Shown piece after piece: positions 15,116-22,459 of a stretch of DNA of 42,352 nucleotides. The notes under the pieces are model-generated. The model ran no database searches. It saw only the letters and a list, made by a program, of their open reading frames with translations, and was not told the DNA's origin. The translations under genes and the position numbers were made by a program. Source of the DNA: a virus; IMG/VR virus record IMGVR_UViG_3300047202_000025, positions 1-42,352 of that record, one strand, 5' to 3'. How positions within the stretch are numbered: position 1 is the stretch's first letter; the number at the start of each line of letters is the position of its first letter.

Positions 15116-16955
15116 ATCTTTCCCAAAATCCTGTAAAGAAGTTCAAGAGTGGTTTAGAACAGCCAACATCCCCACTCTTGTCGTTGACTGTGAAACAGAC
15201 GGTCTCCGTTGGGGTTGTAGTCTAAAAGGAATTTCCTTCTGTGATGGCAAACAGGCGTGTTATATAAATCTTGAAAACAACAACGATTACATAAATATTC
15301 TGGAAACCATTAAGTTTGAAATTCGACTTTGTTGGTTATCTGATTCTTTGATTATTGGACACAATTTAGTGTTTGACCTTCGGGTTTTAGAACAGGCCGG
15401 AATAAAATGGGATGGCAGAATCTTTGACACAATGGTTGCTGCCCATCTTCTTAATGAAAATGATTCCTGTGCCTTGAAAGAGTTGGCGGTTCGAGTTTTG
15501 AAAGTTCCAAGGGAAAAAGTTCTTACCTTTAAGAAAGCGGTTGTAAATGGCTATTCCTCGGAAATGTTTAAAAACTATGCAATAAATGATTCTATTTGGA
15601 CTTACCAACTTTATGAAAAAGAGAAACCACTTATTGAAAAAGATTTCAAGAAACTTTTTTACTCGGCGGAAATGCCATTTCAGTTCGTTTTAATTGACTT
15701 ATATAAAAATGGGATTAAAGTTGATACTGAGAGATTGGAAGAAATTGATGATGTTCTCTCAGCCAGAAAGATTTTACTTGAACAGGAAATGGTTGAATCT
15801 CTTGGGATGAAAATGATTGAAACCCCCACTCTGTTTGGCCACACAGAGGTATCTTCTCCTGTGAATTTTGATTCCCCTGACCAAGTTAGAAAAATCATAG
15901 AGGAACAACTTAAACTAAAACTTCCCTATAAAACAAAGGGGGGAAAGTCAGGAAAGAAAAAATCTTCAACTGGAAAGAGGTCTCTTGCCAGACTTAAAGG
16001 AAAACATAAATTCATAGATTTGATGTTGGAGTATAATTCTCTCTCATCTATTCTTGCTACATTTGTTCAACCAATTTATGAACTTCTGGATTCAGACGGG
16101 AGAATAAGAACTTCTTTCAATGATTGTGGAACTAAGACAGGAAGATTAAGTTCTTCTGAACCAAATCTTCAAAATCTTCCAAAAGAGATAGATAAAGACA
16201 CTAACAAAATACGTTCTCTCTTTATAGCTGAAAAAGGATACAAATTAGTAAACAAAGACTGGTCAGGTCAGGAGTTGCGAATGTTGGGAGTTGTCTCTAA
16301 CGACTCGATTATGGTAGAAGCATTTAGACGTGGATTAGACTTACATCTTTTTACCGCTAATAGATGTTTTCTTCTTTCTTTGACTAATGAAGAATTTATA
16401 GAGGGAACAAAACAAAATGATTTGGCCAGAGAGAAATACAAGAAAGAACGTCATATTGGGAAGAATGGTGTGAACTTCCCAATTATCTATGGTTCAACAG
16501 CAAGGGGTATTGCTGCCAATAACAATGTAAGTGAGGATGAGGCCCAACGGTGGATAGATACATTCTTTTCTCTTTATCCCGATGTTAAAAAGGCCATAAG
16601 AGAAACAAAACAGGAACTTATCATAAACCACTATGTTTCTACAATATTTGGACGTAAAAGAAGATTTACAGAAATAAATGATAAAGCCATTCGTCAGGCA
16701 TTTAACTTTAAGATTCAAAGTGCGTGTGCAGACTTTCTTCGTATGGCTATGATAAAGGTAAGAGAACTTTATCAGGAACACCCTGATTGGGAAGCAAGGA
16801 TGGTTTTAACTGTTCACGATGATTTCTCAACAGAAGTTAAAAAAGAATATGCCGAGATGTGTGGAAAAGCAGAGAAAGAGATAATGGAAAATATAGTAAA
16901 ATTGAGTGTTGGATTTCCTGTGGATTTAAAGATTGTGGATAACTTAGGTGAATAA
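15108..16955 (+). CDS. DNA polymerase, family A
   Basis: A ~615-residue phage replicase with a 3'-5' proofreading domain and a polymerase domain but no 5' nuclease. Exo motifs: VVDCETDGL (~30), GHNLVFDLRVL (~92), YAINDSIW (~165). Polymerase motifs: A, KDWSGQELRML (the usual DYS is DWS); B, HIGKNGVNFPIIYG (K, F and YG of the O-helix present, with Pro where Gly is common); C, TVHDDFS (HDD in place of HDE). The ATG at 15108 overlaps the upstream stop by 8 nt; a GTG at 15096 is the alternative. It acts with the helicase, primase and SSB-like proteins downstream. Confidence 0.93.
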   Translation: MIKSFPKSCKEVQEWFRTANIPTLVVDCETDGLRWGCSLKGISFCDGKQACYINLENNNDYINILETIKFEIRLCWLSDSLIIGHNLVFDLRVLEQAGIKWDGRIFDTMVAAHLLNENDSCALKELAVRVLKVPREKVLTFKKAVVNGYSSEMFKNYAINDSIWTYQLYEKEKPLIEKDFKKLFYSAEMPFQFVLIDLYKNGIKVDTERLEEIDDVLSARKILLEQEMVESLGMKMIETPTLFGHTEVSSPVNFDSPDQVRKIIEEQLKLKLPYKTKGGKSGKKKSSTGKRSLARLKGKHKFIDLMLEYNSLSSILATFVQPIYELLDSDGRIRTSFNDCGTKTGRLSSSEPNLQNLPKEIDKDTNKIRSLFIAEKGYKLVNKDWSGQELRMLGVVSNDSIMVEAFRRGLDLHLFTANRCFLLSLTNEEFIEGTKQNDLAREKYKKERHIGKNGVNFPIIYGSTARGIAANNNVSEDEAQRWIDTFFSLYPDVKKAIRETKQELIINHYVSTIFGRKRRFTEINDKAIRQAFNFKIQSACADFLRMAMIKVRELYQEHPDWEARMVLTVHDDFSTEVKKEYAEMCGKAEKEIMENIVKLSVGFPVDLKIVDNLGE

Positions 16956-17344
16956 TGATAATACAAATTGATACCCAAAAAATTACAGACCCAAATGAAT
17001 TTGGTGAAATTCTAAGAGAGTATTGCTTCATTGACAAACCTTGTATGACAATGACAGGATTTCATAAACCCTACGGCTGTTACTCAACTTTTGAATTAAA
17101 AAAAGGTTTTATTAAGCTATCCCAAGATTCTTCTATTTGGAAAAAACTGGCAGAACTTTCTGGATATTTTAATGGGGATGAAAGAGGTGGCTTCTTTGTC
17201 TTTACAAAGGGGAATATACACATTGGGTGGTATTGGGATGGTGATGGGTGTTTAGTAATTCAGGAAGGAAATAAAATTGCAGTAAACAACGATTGTAAAT
17301 GTGATTATACTTGGGAATGGATTTATGAAAAGAAAAAAACTTGA
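16955..17344 (+). CDS. Hypothetical protein
   Basis: A 129-residue soluble protein, starting in the TAATG of the polymerase stop. It is rich in aromatic residues (IHIGWYWDGDGCLVI, YTWEWIYEKKK). The pattern of short beta strands suggests a small beta-barrel, but no family is recognised. Translational coupling to the polymerase suggests early expression. Confidence 0.65.
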   Translation: MIIQIDTQKITDPNEFGEILREYCFIDKPCMTMTGFHKPYGCYSTFELKKGFIKLSQDSSIWKKLAELSGYFNGDERGGFFVFTKGNIHIGWYWDGDGCLVIQEGNKIAVNNDCKCDYTWEWIYEKKKT

Positions 17345-17591
17345 AAGGGGAGAACTTGTTGAAGTATTTTGGTTTGATACAGAATCAGTTCCAACGTGGA
17401 CTAATATAAGTGAACTCAAGAATCTCAGACCACCTCTTTGCACAACCGTTGGATATTACCAAGAATGTCATAAAGAGAATAAAAAAATACAGTGGATTAT
17501 AATTGCACACAACAGACACGATGGGGGACAACAATGTGATTATACGGTAATACCCTATGGTTGTATCCAAAGAATTGAGAAGATAAAATGA
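17325..17591 (+). CDS. Hypothetical protein
   Basis: An 88-residue basic protein (MKRKKLERGELVEVFWFDTES...) with a likely small beta-barrel: GELVEVFWFD at the start and VIPYGCIQRIEKI at the end. Proteins of this pattern occur in many phage early regions without known function. ATG 17325 is preferred over an upstream ATG at 17301 because it overlaps the upstream stop only slightly and is preceded by GGGAATGG. Confidence 0.6.
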   Translation: MKRKKLERGELVEVFWFDTESVPTWTNISELKNLRPPLCTTVGYYQECHKENKKIQWIIIAHNRHDGGQQCDYTVIPYGCIQRIEKIK

Positions 17592-17725
17592 AAAAACTAC
17601 TTAAAATTTTAAATCCCTTTATTTGGTTAATAAATATCGGAGGGTATTTTGGTTCTTTACCCACCGATTGGCCTAAAAACCGCAAGGCCGACTTCACTAA
17701 ATGGACAGATATAAAGTATTTCTAA
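17588..17725 (+). CDS. Small protein, 45 residues
   Basis: Begins MKKLLKILNPFIWLINIGG and ends DFTKWTDIKYF. ATGA overlap with the upstream gene and TAATG overlap with the next, so it fits a translationally coupled chain. One amphipathic or weakly membrane-associated N-terminal helix. Function unknown. Confidence 0.55.
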   Translation: MKKLLKILNPFIWLINIGGYFGSLPTDWPKNRKADFTKWTDIKYF

Positions 17726-17838
17726 TGACAAAAACCGATTTAACTACTATTGGTTGGCTTGTTCTAAAACTTATGGTAGATTTTTTAGTTGTTATCTATC
17801 TCATCTGGAGATTGGGAAATGGGAAAACTAACAGTTAA
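17725..17838 (+). CDS. Small membrane protein, 37 residues
   Basis: One transmembrane segment (about residues 9-28, IGWLVLKLMVDFLVVIYLIW) with a short basic end. It is coupled to the upstream gene by TAATG and overlaps the next gene by 20 nt. Function unknown. Confidence 0.5.
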   Translation: MTKTDLTTIGWLVLKLMVDFLVVIYLIWRLGNGKTNS

Positions 17839-18100
17839 GCAACAGATATTGGGGCTACAAGACAAACTTATGGAGGAGTTTGAGGCCCATTATATTCTGG
17901 TAAGTTGTCTTTATTTGGATGAGGCAAGACATTTGAAGGTTAATGTAAATTACCCTTTGGCCACCAATGAACTTACTTTGGATGTTTTAGTTCCTCAAAC
18001 AAAGTTGAAACAATTTTTTCTGTTTATAGAACAAGACCTAAAGGTCAATATTTACAAATTTATAAAAGAGAGTGCGAAACGGTGGGGTTATGGAACTTAA
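17819..18100 (+). CDS. Hypothetical protein
   Basis: A 93-residue protein beginning MGKLTVKQQILGLQDKL. The start at 17819 has GGAG 9 nt upstream; a TTG further upstream is less likely. Mixed alpha/beta, no motif recognised. In the early operon between polymerase and recA. Confidence 0.6.
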   Translation: MGKLTVKQQILGLQDKLMEEFEAHYILVSCLYLDEARHLKVNVNYPLATNELTLDVLVPQTKLKQFFLFIEQDLKVNIYKFIKESAKRWGYGT

Positions 18101-18314
18101 AGATGTTAATATAAACTACAAGGATATTGGTTGTGTTCTCCTTTATCTGAAACCAGAAAGCGGGAGGCAGGACTTCGCCATCTGGGGCAATACTGTTGAG
18201 GCGTTTCGTGCGGTATTAAAAGAGAAACATCCTGAATTGGTTACAGAATTTAATCAACTGGTAGAGTGTTTTTACACACCACACCAGAGAAAGGGGTTGG
18301 AAGAGACAAGATGA
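18090..18314 (+). CDS. Hypothetical protein
   Basis: A 74-residue protein (MELKDVNINYKDIG...). The ATG at 18090 follows GGTGGGG directly and overlaps the upstream gene by 11 nt. No family recognised. Predicted small alpha/beta fold. Confidence 0.6.
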   Translation: MELKDVNINYKDIGCVLLYLKPESGRQDFAIWGNTVEAFRAVLKEKHPELVTEFNQLVECFYTPHQRKGLEETR

Positions 18315-18490
18315 AAATTATGTTTACACCTAAAATTTGGGCTTTGCCATTAGAAATATTTTTCCACAGATGGACTGATTTTCGAGGAAACAAATGGCGG
18401 GAATTTAGTGTCCGTATTTTATGTTGGTTATTTTGGTTTAGTAACTTGAGGGGGTTTGATGAACAAAGGCATAACACAACCAATTCATAG
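18311..18490 (+). CDS. Small basic protein
   Basis: A 59-residue, Trp-, Phe- and Arg-rich protein (MKIMFTPKIWALPLEIFFHRW..., WREFSVRILCWLFWF), ATGA-coupled to the preceding gene. It could associate with membranes through amphipathic helices. Function unknown. Confidence 0.5.
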   Translation: MKIMFTPKIWALPLEIFFHRWTDFRGNKWREFSVRILCWLFWFSNLRGFDEQRHNTTNS

Positions 18491-18716
18491 AAATATATCC
18501 ATTGGAAGAAATGAACCTTGCCTCTGTGGTTCAAAGATTAAGTTCAAATACTGTTGTTTCTTGAAAATAAAACCACCTTTAACACAGTTGGCCGAGAAAG
18601 AAAGACAGAAAGAATATAGATACTATGAAAAAAGATATAAACGTGAAACAGGTAAAAACTTAAATGATAAAACCCCCTCCGGGAAGTGTAATAGTCCGGC
18701 CAACAAAATTGATTAG
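18459..18716 (+). CDS. SEC-C motif small protein
   Basis: An 85-residue protein with GRNEPCLCGSKIKFKYCC near residues 16-33, a clear SEC-C zinc motif (CxC...CC), the module found at the SecA C-terminus and in many small accessory proteins. The rest is a Lys/Arg/Tyr-rich helix. The start ATG at 18459 follows GGGGG. In SecA the module binds zinc and SecB/ribosome; the role in this phage is unknown. The 3' 53 nt overlap a second short frame at 18664-18786. Confidence 0.7.
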   Translation: MNKGITQPIHRNISIGRNEPCLCGSKIKFKYCCFLKIKPPLTQLAEKERQKEYRYYEKRYKRETGKNLNDKTPSGKCNSPANKID

Positions 18717-18786
18717 TTCCGTAAGACAGGACACTCTTAGAAATACCCGTCCTGTATCTGGGGAAATTGTAGTTAAAATGAGATAA
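18664..18786 (+). CDS. Possible mini GroES-like protein, 40 residues
   Basis: An open frame in another phase at the end of the SEC-C gene, reading IKPPPGSVIVRPTKL ... RPVSGEIVVK. This order (P-G-x-VIVRP ... GEIV) resembles the beginning and middle of GroES/Cpn10, but the total of 40 residues is less than half a Cpn10. The ribosome-binding site is weak. It fills the 70 nt left between the SEC-C stop and recA. It may be a remnant or a chance frame. Confidence 0.35.
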   Translation: MIKPPPGSVIVRPTKLISSVRQDTLRNTRPVSGEIVVKMR

Positions 18787-18789
18787 ATT

Positions 18790-19569
18790 ATGCACCAATT
18801 AAAATCAACTTTGGCCAAAATAAATTCTGATTATGGGGAGAGAACCATTTTTGAAATATCTGACAAGGAAAATCTCAAAGTTGAATTTATCCCCTCTGAA
18901 ACCCCTGTGGATTCAATAATAGGTGGTGGATGTCCAAAGGGAAGGATTATTGAGGTATTTGGCCCAGAGGGAAGTGGTAAAACAACCTTTTCTCTCAAGG
19001 TGGTTGCCTCTGGTCAAAAACTGGGAAAATGTGCCTTTATTGATATGGCAAACGCCGTTGAGTTAGATTGGGCCAGAAAACTCGGGGTGAACACAGATAA
19101 GTTGATTCTGACCCAACCTGACTATGCCGAGAAAGCCCTTGATATTCTAAAACGCCTGATTGAGTCTGAACAGTTTCAAGTGATTGTAGTGGACGATGTG
19201 GCTTCTTTAGTTCCAAAGGCGGAAATTGAGGGGGAAATAGGAGACGCAAATATTGGTTTACAGGCCAGATTGATGAGTCAGACAATGAGAATGATTGCCG
19301 CCTCTCTCTCAAAAAGCAAGACTGTGGTTATCTTTATCAACCAAATCAGGATGAAGATAGGAATGTGGGGAAATCCCGAAACCACCGCCGGAGGTCTTGC
19401 CCTGCCTTTTTACGCAGCAGTTCGTTTGCGTCTGTCAAGGAAAGGCAACAAGGAGGAAAAGAAAGAGGTTGTTGGAATGGTGGTGAAGGCAAAATGTGTC
19501 AAAAACAAGGTCTCATCACCGTTCCAAGATTGTGAATTTACAATATTTTTTGATGGGATTATAAAATGA
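18790..19569 (+). CDS. RecA-like recombinase with altered ATPase site
   Basis: A 259-residue RecA family strand-exchange protein. Walker A GPEGSGKT (~57-64), Walker B VIVVDDVASL, IEGEIGDANIGLQAR, FINQIRMK (Gln of motif present) and loop 2 GNPETTAGGLA are all clear. Compared with bacterial RecA, the FIDAEHALDP motif reads FIDMANAVEL, so the catalytic Glu (Glu96 of E. coli) is Ala; Lys216 is Pro. The late KNK (Lys248/250) is kept. The protein stops soon after, lacking the C-terminal domain and most of the N-terminal helix. Alignment by eye. Probably a phage core-only recombinase. Confidence 0.9.
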   Translation: MHQLKSTLAKINSDYGERTIFEISDKENLKVEFIPSETPVDSIIGGGCPKGRIIEVFGPEGSGKTTFSLKVVASGQKLGKCAFIDMANAVELDWARKLGVNTDKLILTQPDYAEKALDILKRLIESEQFQVIVVDDVASLVPKAEIEGEIGDANIGLQARLMSQTMRMIAASLSKSKTVVIFINQIRMKIGMWGNPETTAGGLALPFYAAVRLRLSRKGNKEEKKEVVGMVVKAKCVKNKVSSPFQDCEFTIFFDGIIK

Positions 19570-19775
19570 GATTTAGACGATTGAAAATAGAGAAATGGAT
19601 ACCATTGAAAGCATTGTTTGTTTGTAGATTTCCACTGATTACTAAACCTAAAAGAGAGGATTACAACGCTTTTTCTTGGACAATATTAAACTATTTATTT
19701 CAATGGAACTTAGGGACTTATGGAAATTGGAAACTTTGTAGAACTTGGAGAGAAACAAAGAAATATCTATTTTGA
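19566..19775 (+). CDS. Hypothetical small basic protein
   Basis: A 69-residue Arg/Lys/Trp-rich protein, ATGA-coupled to recA (MRFRRLKIEKWIPLKAL...). No motif recognised. A short frame of 23 codons (19788-19859) follows, too short to call. The region between 19776 and 19903 holds nothing else convincing. Confidence 0.5.
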   Translation: MRFRRLKIEKWIPLKALFVCRFPLITKPKREDYNAFSWTILNYLFQWNLGTYGNWKLCRTWRETKKYLF

Positions 19776-19903
19776 TGGGAGAATTGAATGAGGTTAGGTC
19801 AACTACAATGGGCAGTATTTTTAATGGCATTGGTAGATGAGAGATTTTTTATTGTGTAGTTATTTACCTTATTTTTTACTAATTATGACAAAAGGGACTA
19901 AAA

Positions 19904-20071
19904 ATGGGAAAATTTAGATTTAGGGTCAATATAGTGTTTGAAGAAGAAGGAAAAACACCTTTTGAGGCGTGGATGAAACTGGCAGAAAAGAATAAAGATA
20001 AGGACTGGGCAGAGGTAGTGATAAACAACAATATGATAGATGAGGGTATGAGTATAGACATTATTAGGTAA
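19904..20071 (+). CDS. Small protein, 55 residues
   Basis: Begins MGKFRFRVNIVFEEEGKTPFEAWMK and ends SIDIIR: an alternating strand followed by an amphipathic helix, like a half ferredoxin fold. Preceded by GGGACTAAAA. No family recognised. Confidence 0.55.
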   Translation: MGKFRFRVNIVFEEEGKTPFEAWMKLAEKNKDKDWAEVVINNNMIDEGMSIDIIR

Positions 20072-20124
20072 AAATCAATCCTTAGTGATTCTGGCGTGTT
20101 TTAGGACTATTTAATGGGGGGTTT

Positions 20125-20286
20125 ATGAAAATAAAATGCAATATCTGCAATAAAAGAAGAATACCAGCAAAAGGACGCTCATTTGTTATGTTTTTATCCT
20201 TTGGAAAATTAACTATAGATTATACAGAACCCATATGTGATAAATGTATTAAAAAACTATATGATTATATATGTAAATTTTTCTAA
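20125..20286 (+). CDS. Small zinc-finger protein, 53 residues
   Basis: CNIC (residues 5-8) and CDKC (38-41) form a likely zinc ribbon around a basic, hydrophobic middle. GGGGGG lies four bases from the ATG. It is the kind of small early-region zinc protein that phages carry against host factors, but no role is assignable. Confidence 0.55.
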   Translation: MKIKCNICNKRRIPAKGRSFVMFLSFGKLTIDYTEPICDKCIKKLYDYICKFF

Positions 20287-20330
20287 TTCTTTGTAAATAA
20301 ACAACTTATATAAAAAGAAGGCGGCGTGAA

Positions 20331-20474
20331 ATGAAGTTTGATTGTTATTATAGACAAAAGAAACTACACTGGTATAATAAATGGTATTTTCTATGGAAAG
20401 TAAGAAGGGCATATAAAAAGTTGAATATGCAAGAGAATCTTGAGAGGATAACTAAATTTTCTAAAATTATATAA
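20331..20474 (+). CDS. Small aromatic, basic protein, 47 residues
   Basis: Begins MKFDCYYRQKKLHWYNKWYF and ends in a Lys-rich helix. AAGGCGGCGTGAA precedes the ATG. Last gene of the run that began at 14849; a non-coding gap follows. Confidence 0.5.
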   Translation: MKFDCYYRQKKLHWYNKWYFLWKVRRAYKKLNMQENLERITKFSKII

Positions 20475-20764
20475 AAATGTTTCAGTGGCTTACCGCCTCT
20501 TTATTTCCTTATTTACAGCGTCCCCCCTCCCCGGTCTCTTGCCTCAACGTCCTATAACTATTGATGCAACAAGGGGTTATATAAACATATACAACGGGGT
20601 GATATTGGGTGATTATATAATATTGCTGTTAGTACTGTTACAGGGGACTATTAACAACGTCCTATAAAAGAATTTTAACATAATTACAAGATTTTTCTTG
20701 ACTTTGTGGTGAAGATAGGCGATATTATAAACAGGTTAGATAACACTTTTTAGGAGGAAATAGA
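20475..20764. other. Non-coding gap with direct repeat
   Basis: This 290-nt gap carries two exact copies of CAACGTCCTATAA (20545-20557 and 20655-20667), a C-rich stretch (cgtcccccctccccgg), and an A/T-rich segment with GGGTGAT repeats, then a promoter (20698-20728). A 60-codon GTG frame within it (20485-20667) has no Shine-Dalgarno and ends on the second repeat; I do not call it. The repeats could be binding sites or a remnant of recombination. Confidence 0.45.
20698..20728 (+). promoter_or_regulatory. Probable promoter for the 67-residue gene
   Basis: TTGACT (20698-20703) is followed either by GATATT after 17 bases or by TATTAT after 19 bases (ending at 20728). It lies about 37 nt upstream of the ATG at 20765, which has TAGGAGGAAATAG as its ribosome-binding region. 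The -35 and the following TTG match the promoter at 21132. Confidence 0.6.
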
Positions 20765-20968
20765 ATGTTATACCAAAAAGCGGTCGTGAAAGACAATAAG
20801 GTTGTTATCACTGAATCAAAAGAAATAGACCAAAACACATTAACATCAGATTGCTGGTTGATACAGTTTAACGGATTAAGTGCCTGTAAGGACTGTGAAG
20901 TTAAGAACACCCCGGAATGTGGCGGCGGGAGGACGCTTACAAAGATGCAAACAAAACCGTTGGAATAA
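20765..20968 (+). CDS. Small cysteine-containing protein
   Basis: A 67-residue protein with a Cys cluster in the second half (CWLIQFNGLSAC, CKDCEVKNTPECGGG). An almost ideal Shine-Dalgarno (AGGAGG) and its own promoter suggest strong early expression as a single-gene unit, followed by a hairpin. No family named; zinc binding is likely. Confidence 0.7.
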   Translation: MLYQKAVVKDNKVVITESKEIDQNTLTSDCWLIQFNGLSACKDCEVKNTPECGGGRTLTKMQTKPLE

Positions 20969-20990
20969 TCTTCACTACTCCTCTTTTTCA

Positions 20991-21010
20991 GCCGGGCTTA
21001 ACAGCCCGGC
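20991..21010. repeat. 8-bp perfect hairpin GCCGGGCT/AGCCCGGC
   Basis: A GCCGGGCT stem, TAAC loop and AGCCCGGC closing stem, with no U-run after it on the plus strand (GGTATAATACAG follows instead). It lies 22 nt after the 67-residue gene. The same GCCGGGC unit followed closely by GGTATAATA recurs at 23265-23281, on the far side of the amidoligase cassette. It could be a transcription terminator lacking its U-tract, an RNase site or a cassette boundary. Confidence 0.6.
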
Positions 21011-21131
21011 GGTATAATACAGAATAAGTTATTTATAGTATGCACTAACTTGATTTTCACCCCCGACTTTTTAATGTAAAGTATTGTCAATTAAGGGATT
21101 AAAGAAAATGTTTGAAAAAGAAATTTTTATC

Positions 21132-21160
21132 TTGACTTTGTTGGCCTATTTGTGTATGAT
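21132..21160 (+). promoter_or_regulatory. Promoter of the amidoligase cassette
   Basis: TTGACT (21132-21137), 17-base spacer, TATGAT (21155-21160). The AGGAGG ribosome-binding site follows 13 bases later. It drives the 36-residue gene, the amidoligase and the amidotransferase as one unit. It may explain cassette expression independent of the promoter at 14803. Confidence 0.8.
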
Positions 21161-21182
21161 GTAGTCAAATATAGGAGGAAAT

Positions 21183-21293
21183 ATGAAAAAACCTATAAAC
21201 TGTAAAAACTGCCAATATTACAATAAAGAATGTGTCTATCATCAGCCAAAAAAGACCATTCTGGACCAGTGCATAAGATATAAACCAAAATAA
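21183..21293 (+). CDS. Small cysteine-rich protein, 36 residues
   Basis: A short protein, MKKPINCKNCQYYNKEC..., with CKNC, EC and a later Cys, a zinc-knuckle-like pattern seen in small phage proteins. Strong AGGAGG five bases upstream and its own promoter. It ends two bases before the amidoligase ATG, which has no Shine-Dalgarno of its own, so it may work mainly as a translational leader for the cassette; alternatively it is the peptide substrate. Confidence 0.6.
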   Translation: MKKPINCKNCQYYNKECVYHQPKKTILDQCIRYKPK

Positions 21294-21295
21294 CT

Positions 21296-22459
21296 ATGAA
21301 CTGCCCGAACTGTAACGCCAAAACTGCTCAAAACAGGTTATTGAACATATCCGGGACGGACTATTGCCCGGAATGTAGGCCAGAACATATACCTTGTTTT
21401 GGTTGTAATAGTCTGTTTTTGGATAATGACTTAACAGAAATTGACGGCGAATACTACTGTGAAATGTGCCGGGATGAGGAATTTGGGTTTTGCCAACATT
21501 GTGAAAATTTAGTAGCTTTAGATGATTTGCAGGAATTTGACGGAGATTATTATTGTGAAAGCTGTTTTGATGATAATTTTGGCTGTTGTGATGGTTGTAG
21601 TAAAACTTTTTGTAATGACGACTTGAGATACCACCAGGGCCAAGATGGATGTTACTGCGAAAACTGTTATCCGCAAGATAATGAAAATATACATGACCAT
21701 GACTATAAACCACGACTGACTTTTTACAAAAGTGAAAAAGACACTAAAAACCCGTTATTTTTTGGTATAGAGTTAGAAGTCGAATCATACGGCAGCGATT
21801 ATGATTGTATTGTCGGACACCTGCCGGACTGGACATACGCAAAAGAGGACAGCAGTATAAATAATGGTTTTGAAATAGTTACTATGCCGTTTAGCTGGTT
21901 GTGGTATAATGAACACTTAAACGAATTTTCAGCTATGTTGGGACGGTTAAGAAGTAAAAAGTTTAGCAGTTATGAGACCAGCACTTGCGGGATACATATA
22001 CACTTGTCAAAAACAGCATTTTCGACTTTGCACTTTTTTAGGTTTTTAACATTTTTTTACTTAAATGAGGAAAACAAGTCTTTTATCTTGAAAATCAGCC
22101 AGCGTCTTAGAGACCAAATGAATCAGTGGTCGTCTCTGTGGGACACCCAAACAAAAGACTTAGTATATAAAGTGAAAGACGGTAACGATTTTGGACGTTA
22201 TACAGCCGTCAATACTCAAAATAAAAATACTTATGAAGTGCGGATTTTCAAAGGCACTTTGAACCTAAAAAGTTTTTGTAAGAATGTGGAATTTTGTCAA
22301 GCTGTTTATAAATGGACTTTAGAACTTGGAGAAGTTTCGTTATTGGAAAGTCTAAAATCGTTGACAATTGAAAACTTTGTTGACTATGTAAAACGGGAAC
22401 GCAAGGAATACCCGAACCTATTGGATTTTATGGTAAAAAGGAAACTATGTGCCTTATAA
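21296..22459 (+). CDS. Amidoligase-family enzyme with N-terminal zinc modules
   Basis: A 387-residue protein. Residues 1-130 hold CPNC/CPEC, CFGC/CEMC, CQHC/CESC and CDGC/CENC pairs, four treble-clef or LIM-like zinc modules. From ~155 the sequence matches the GCS/glutamine-synthetase-like amidoligase fold: FFGIELEVE (metal-binding Glu residues), KEDSSINNGFEIVTMPF, CGIHIHLSK and NTYEVRIFKG. Such enzymes form amide bonds between a carboxylate and an amine using ATP. It is paired with a class II amidotransferase overlapping it by 13 nt. The likely substrate is a protein or peptide recruited by the zinc modules; that is inference. Confidence 0.82.
   Translation: MNCPNCNAKTAQNRLLNISGTDYCPECRPEHIPCFGCNSLFLDNDLTEIDGEYYCEMCRDEEFGFCQHCENLVALDDLQEFDGDYYCESCFDDNFGCCDGCSKTFCNDDLRYHQGQDGCYCENCYPQDNENIHDHDYKPRLTFYKSEKDTKNPLFFGIELEVESYGSDYDCIVGHLPDWTYAKEDSSINNGFEIVTMPFSWLWYNEHLNEFSAMLGRLRSKKFSSYETSTCGIHIHLSKTAFSTLHFFRFLTFFYLNEENKSFILKISQRLRDQMNQWSSLWDTQTKDLVYKVKDGNDFGRYTAVNTQNKNTYEVRIFKGTLNLKSFCKNVEFCQAVYKWTLELGEVSLLESLKSLTIENFVDYVKRERKEYPNLLDFMVKRKLCAL

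Noticed and set aside
20485-20667. A 60-codon GTG frame in the non-coding gap
   Set aside because: No Shine-Dalgarno; Pro-rich, repeat-containing translation that ends on the second copy of a direct repeat.
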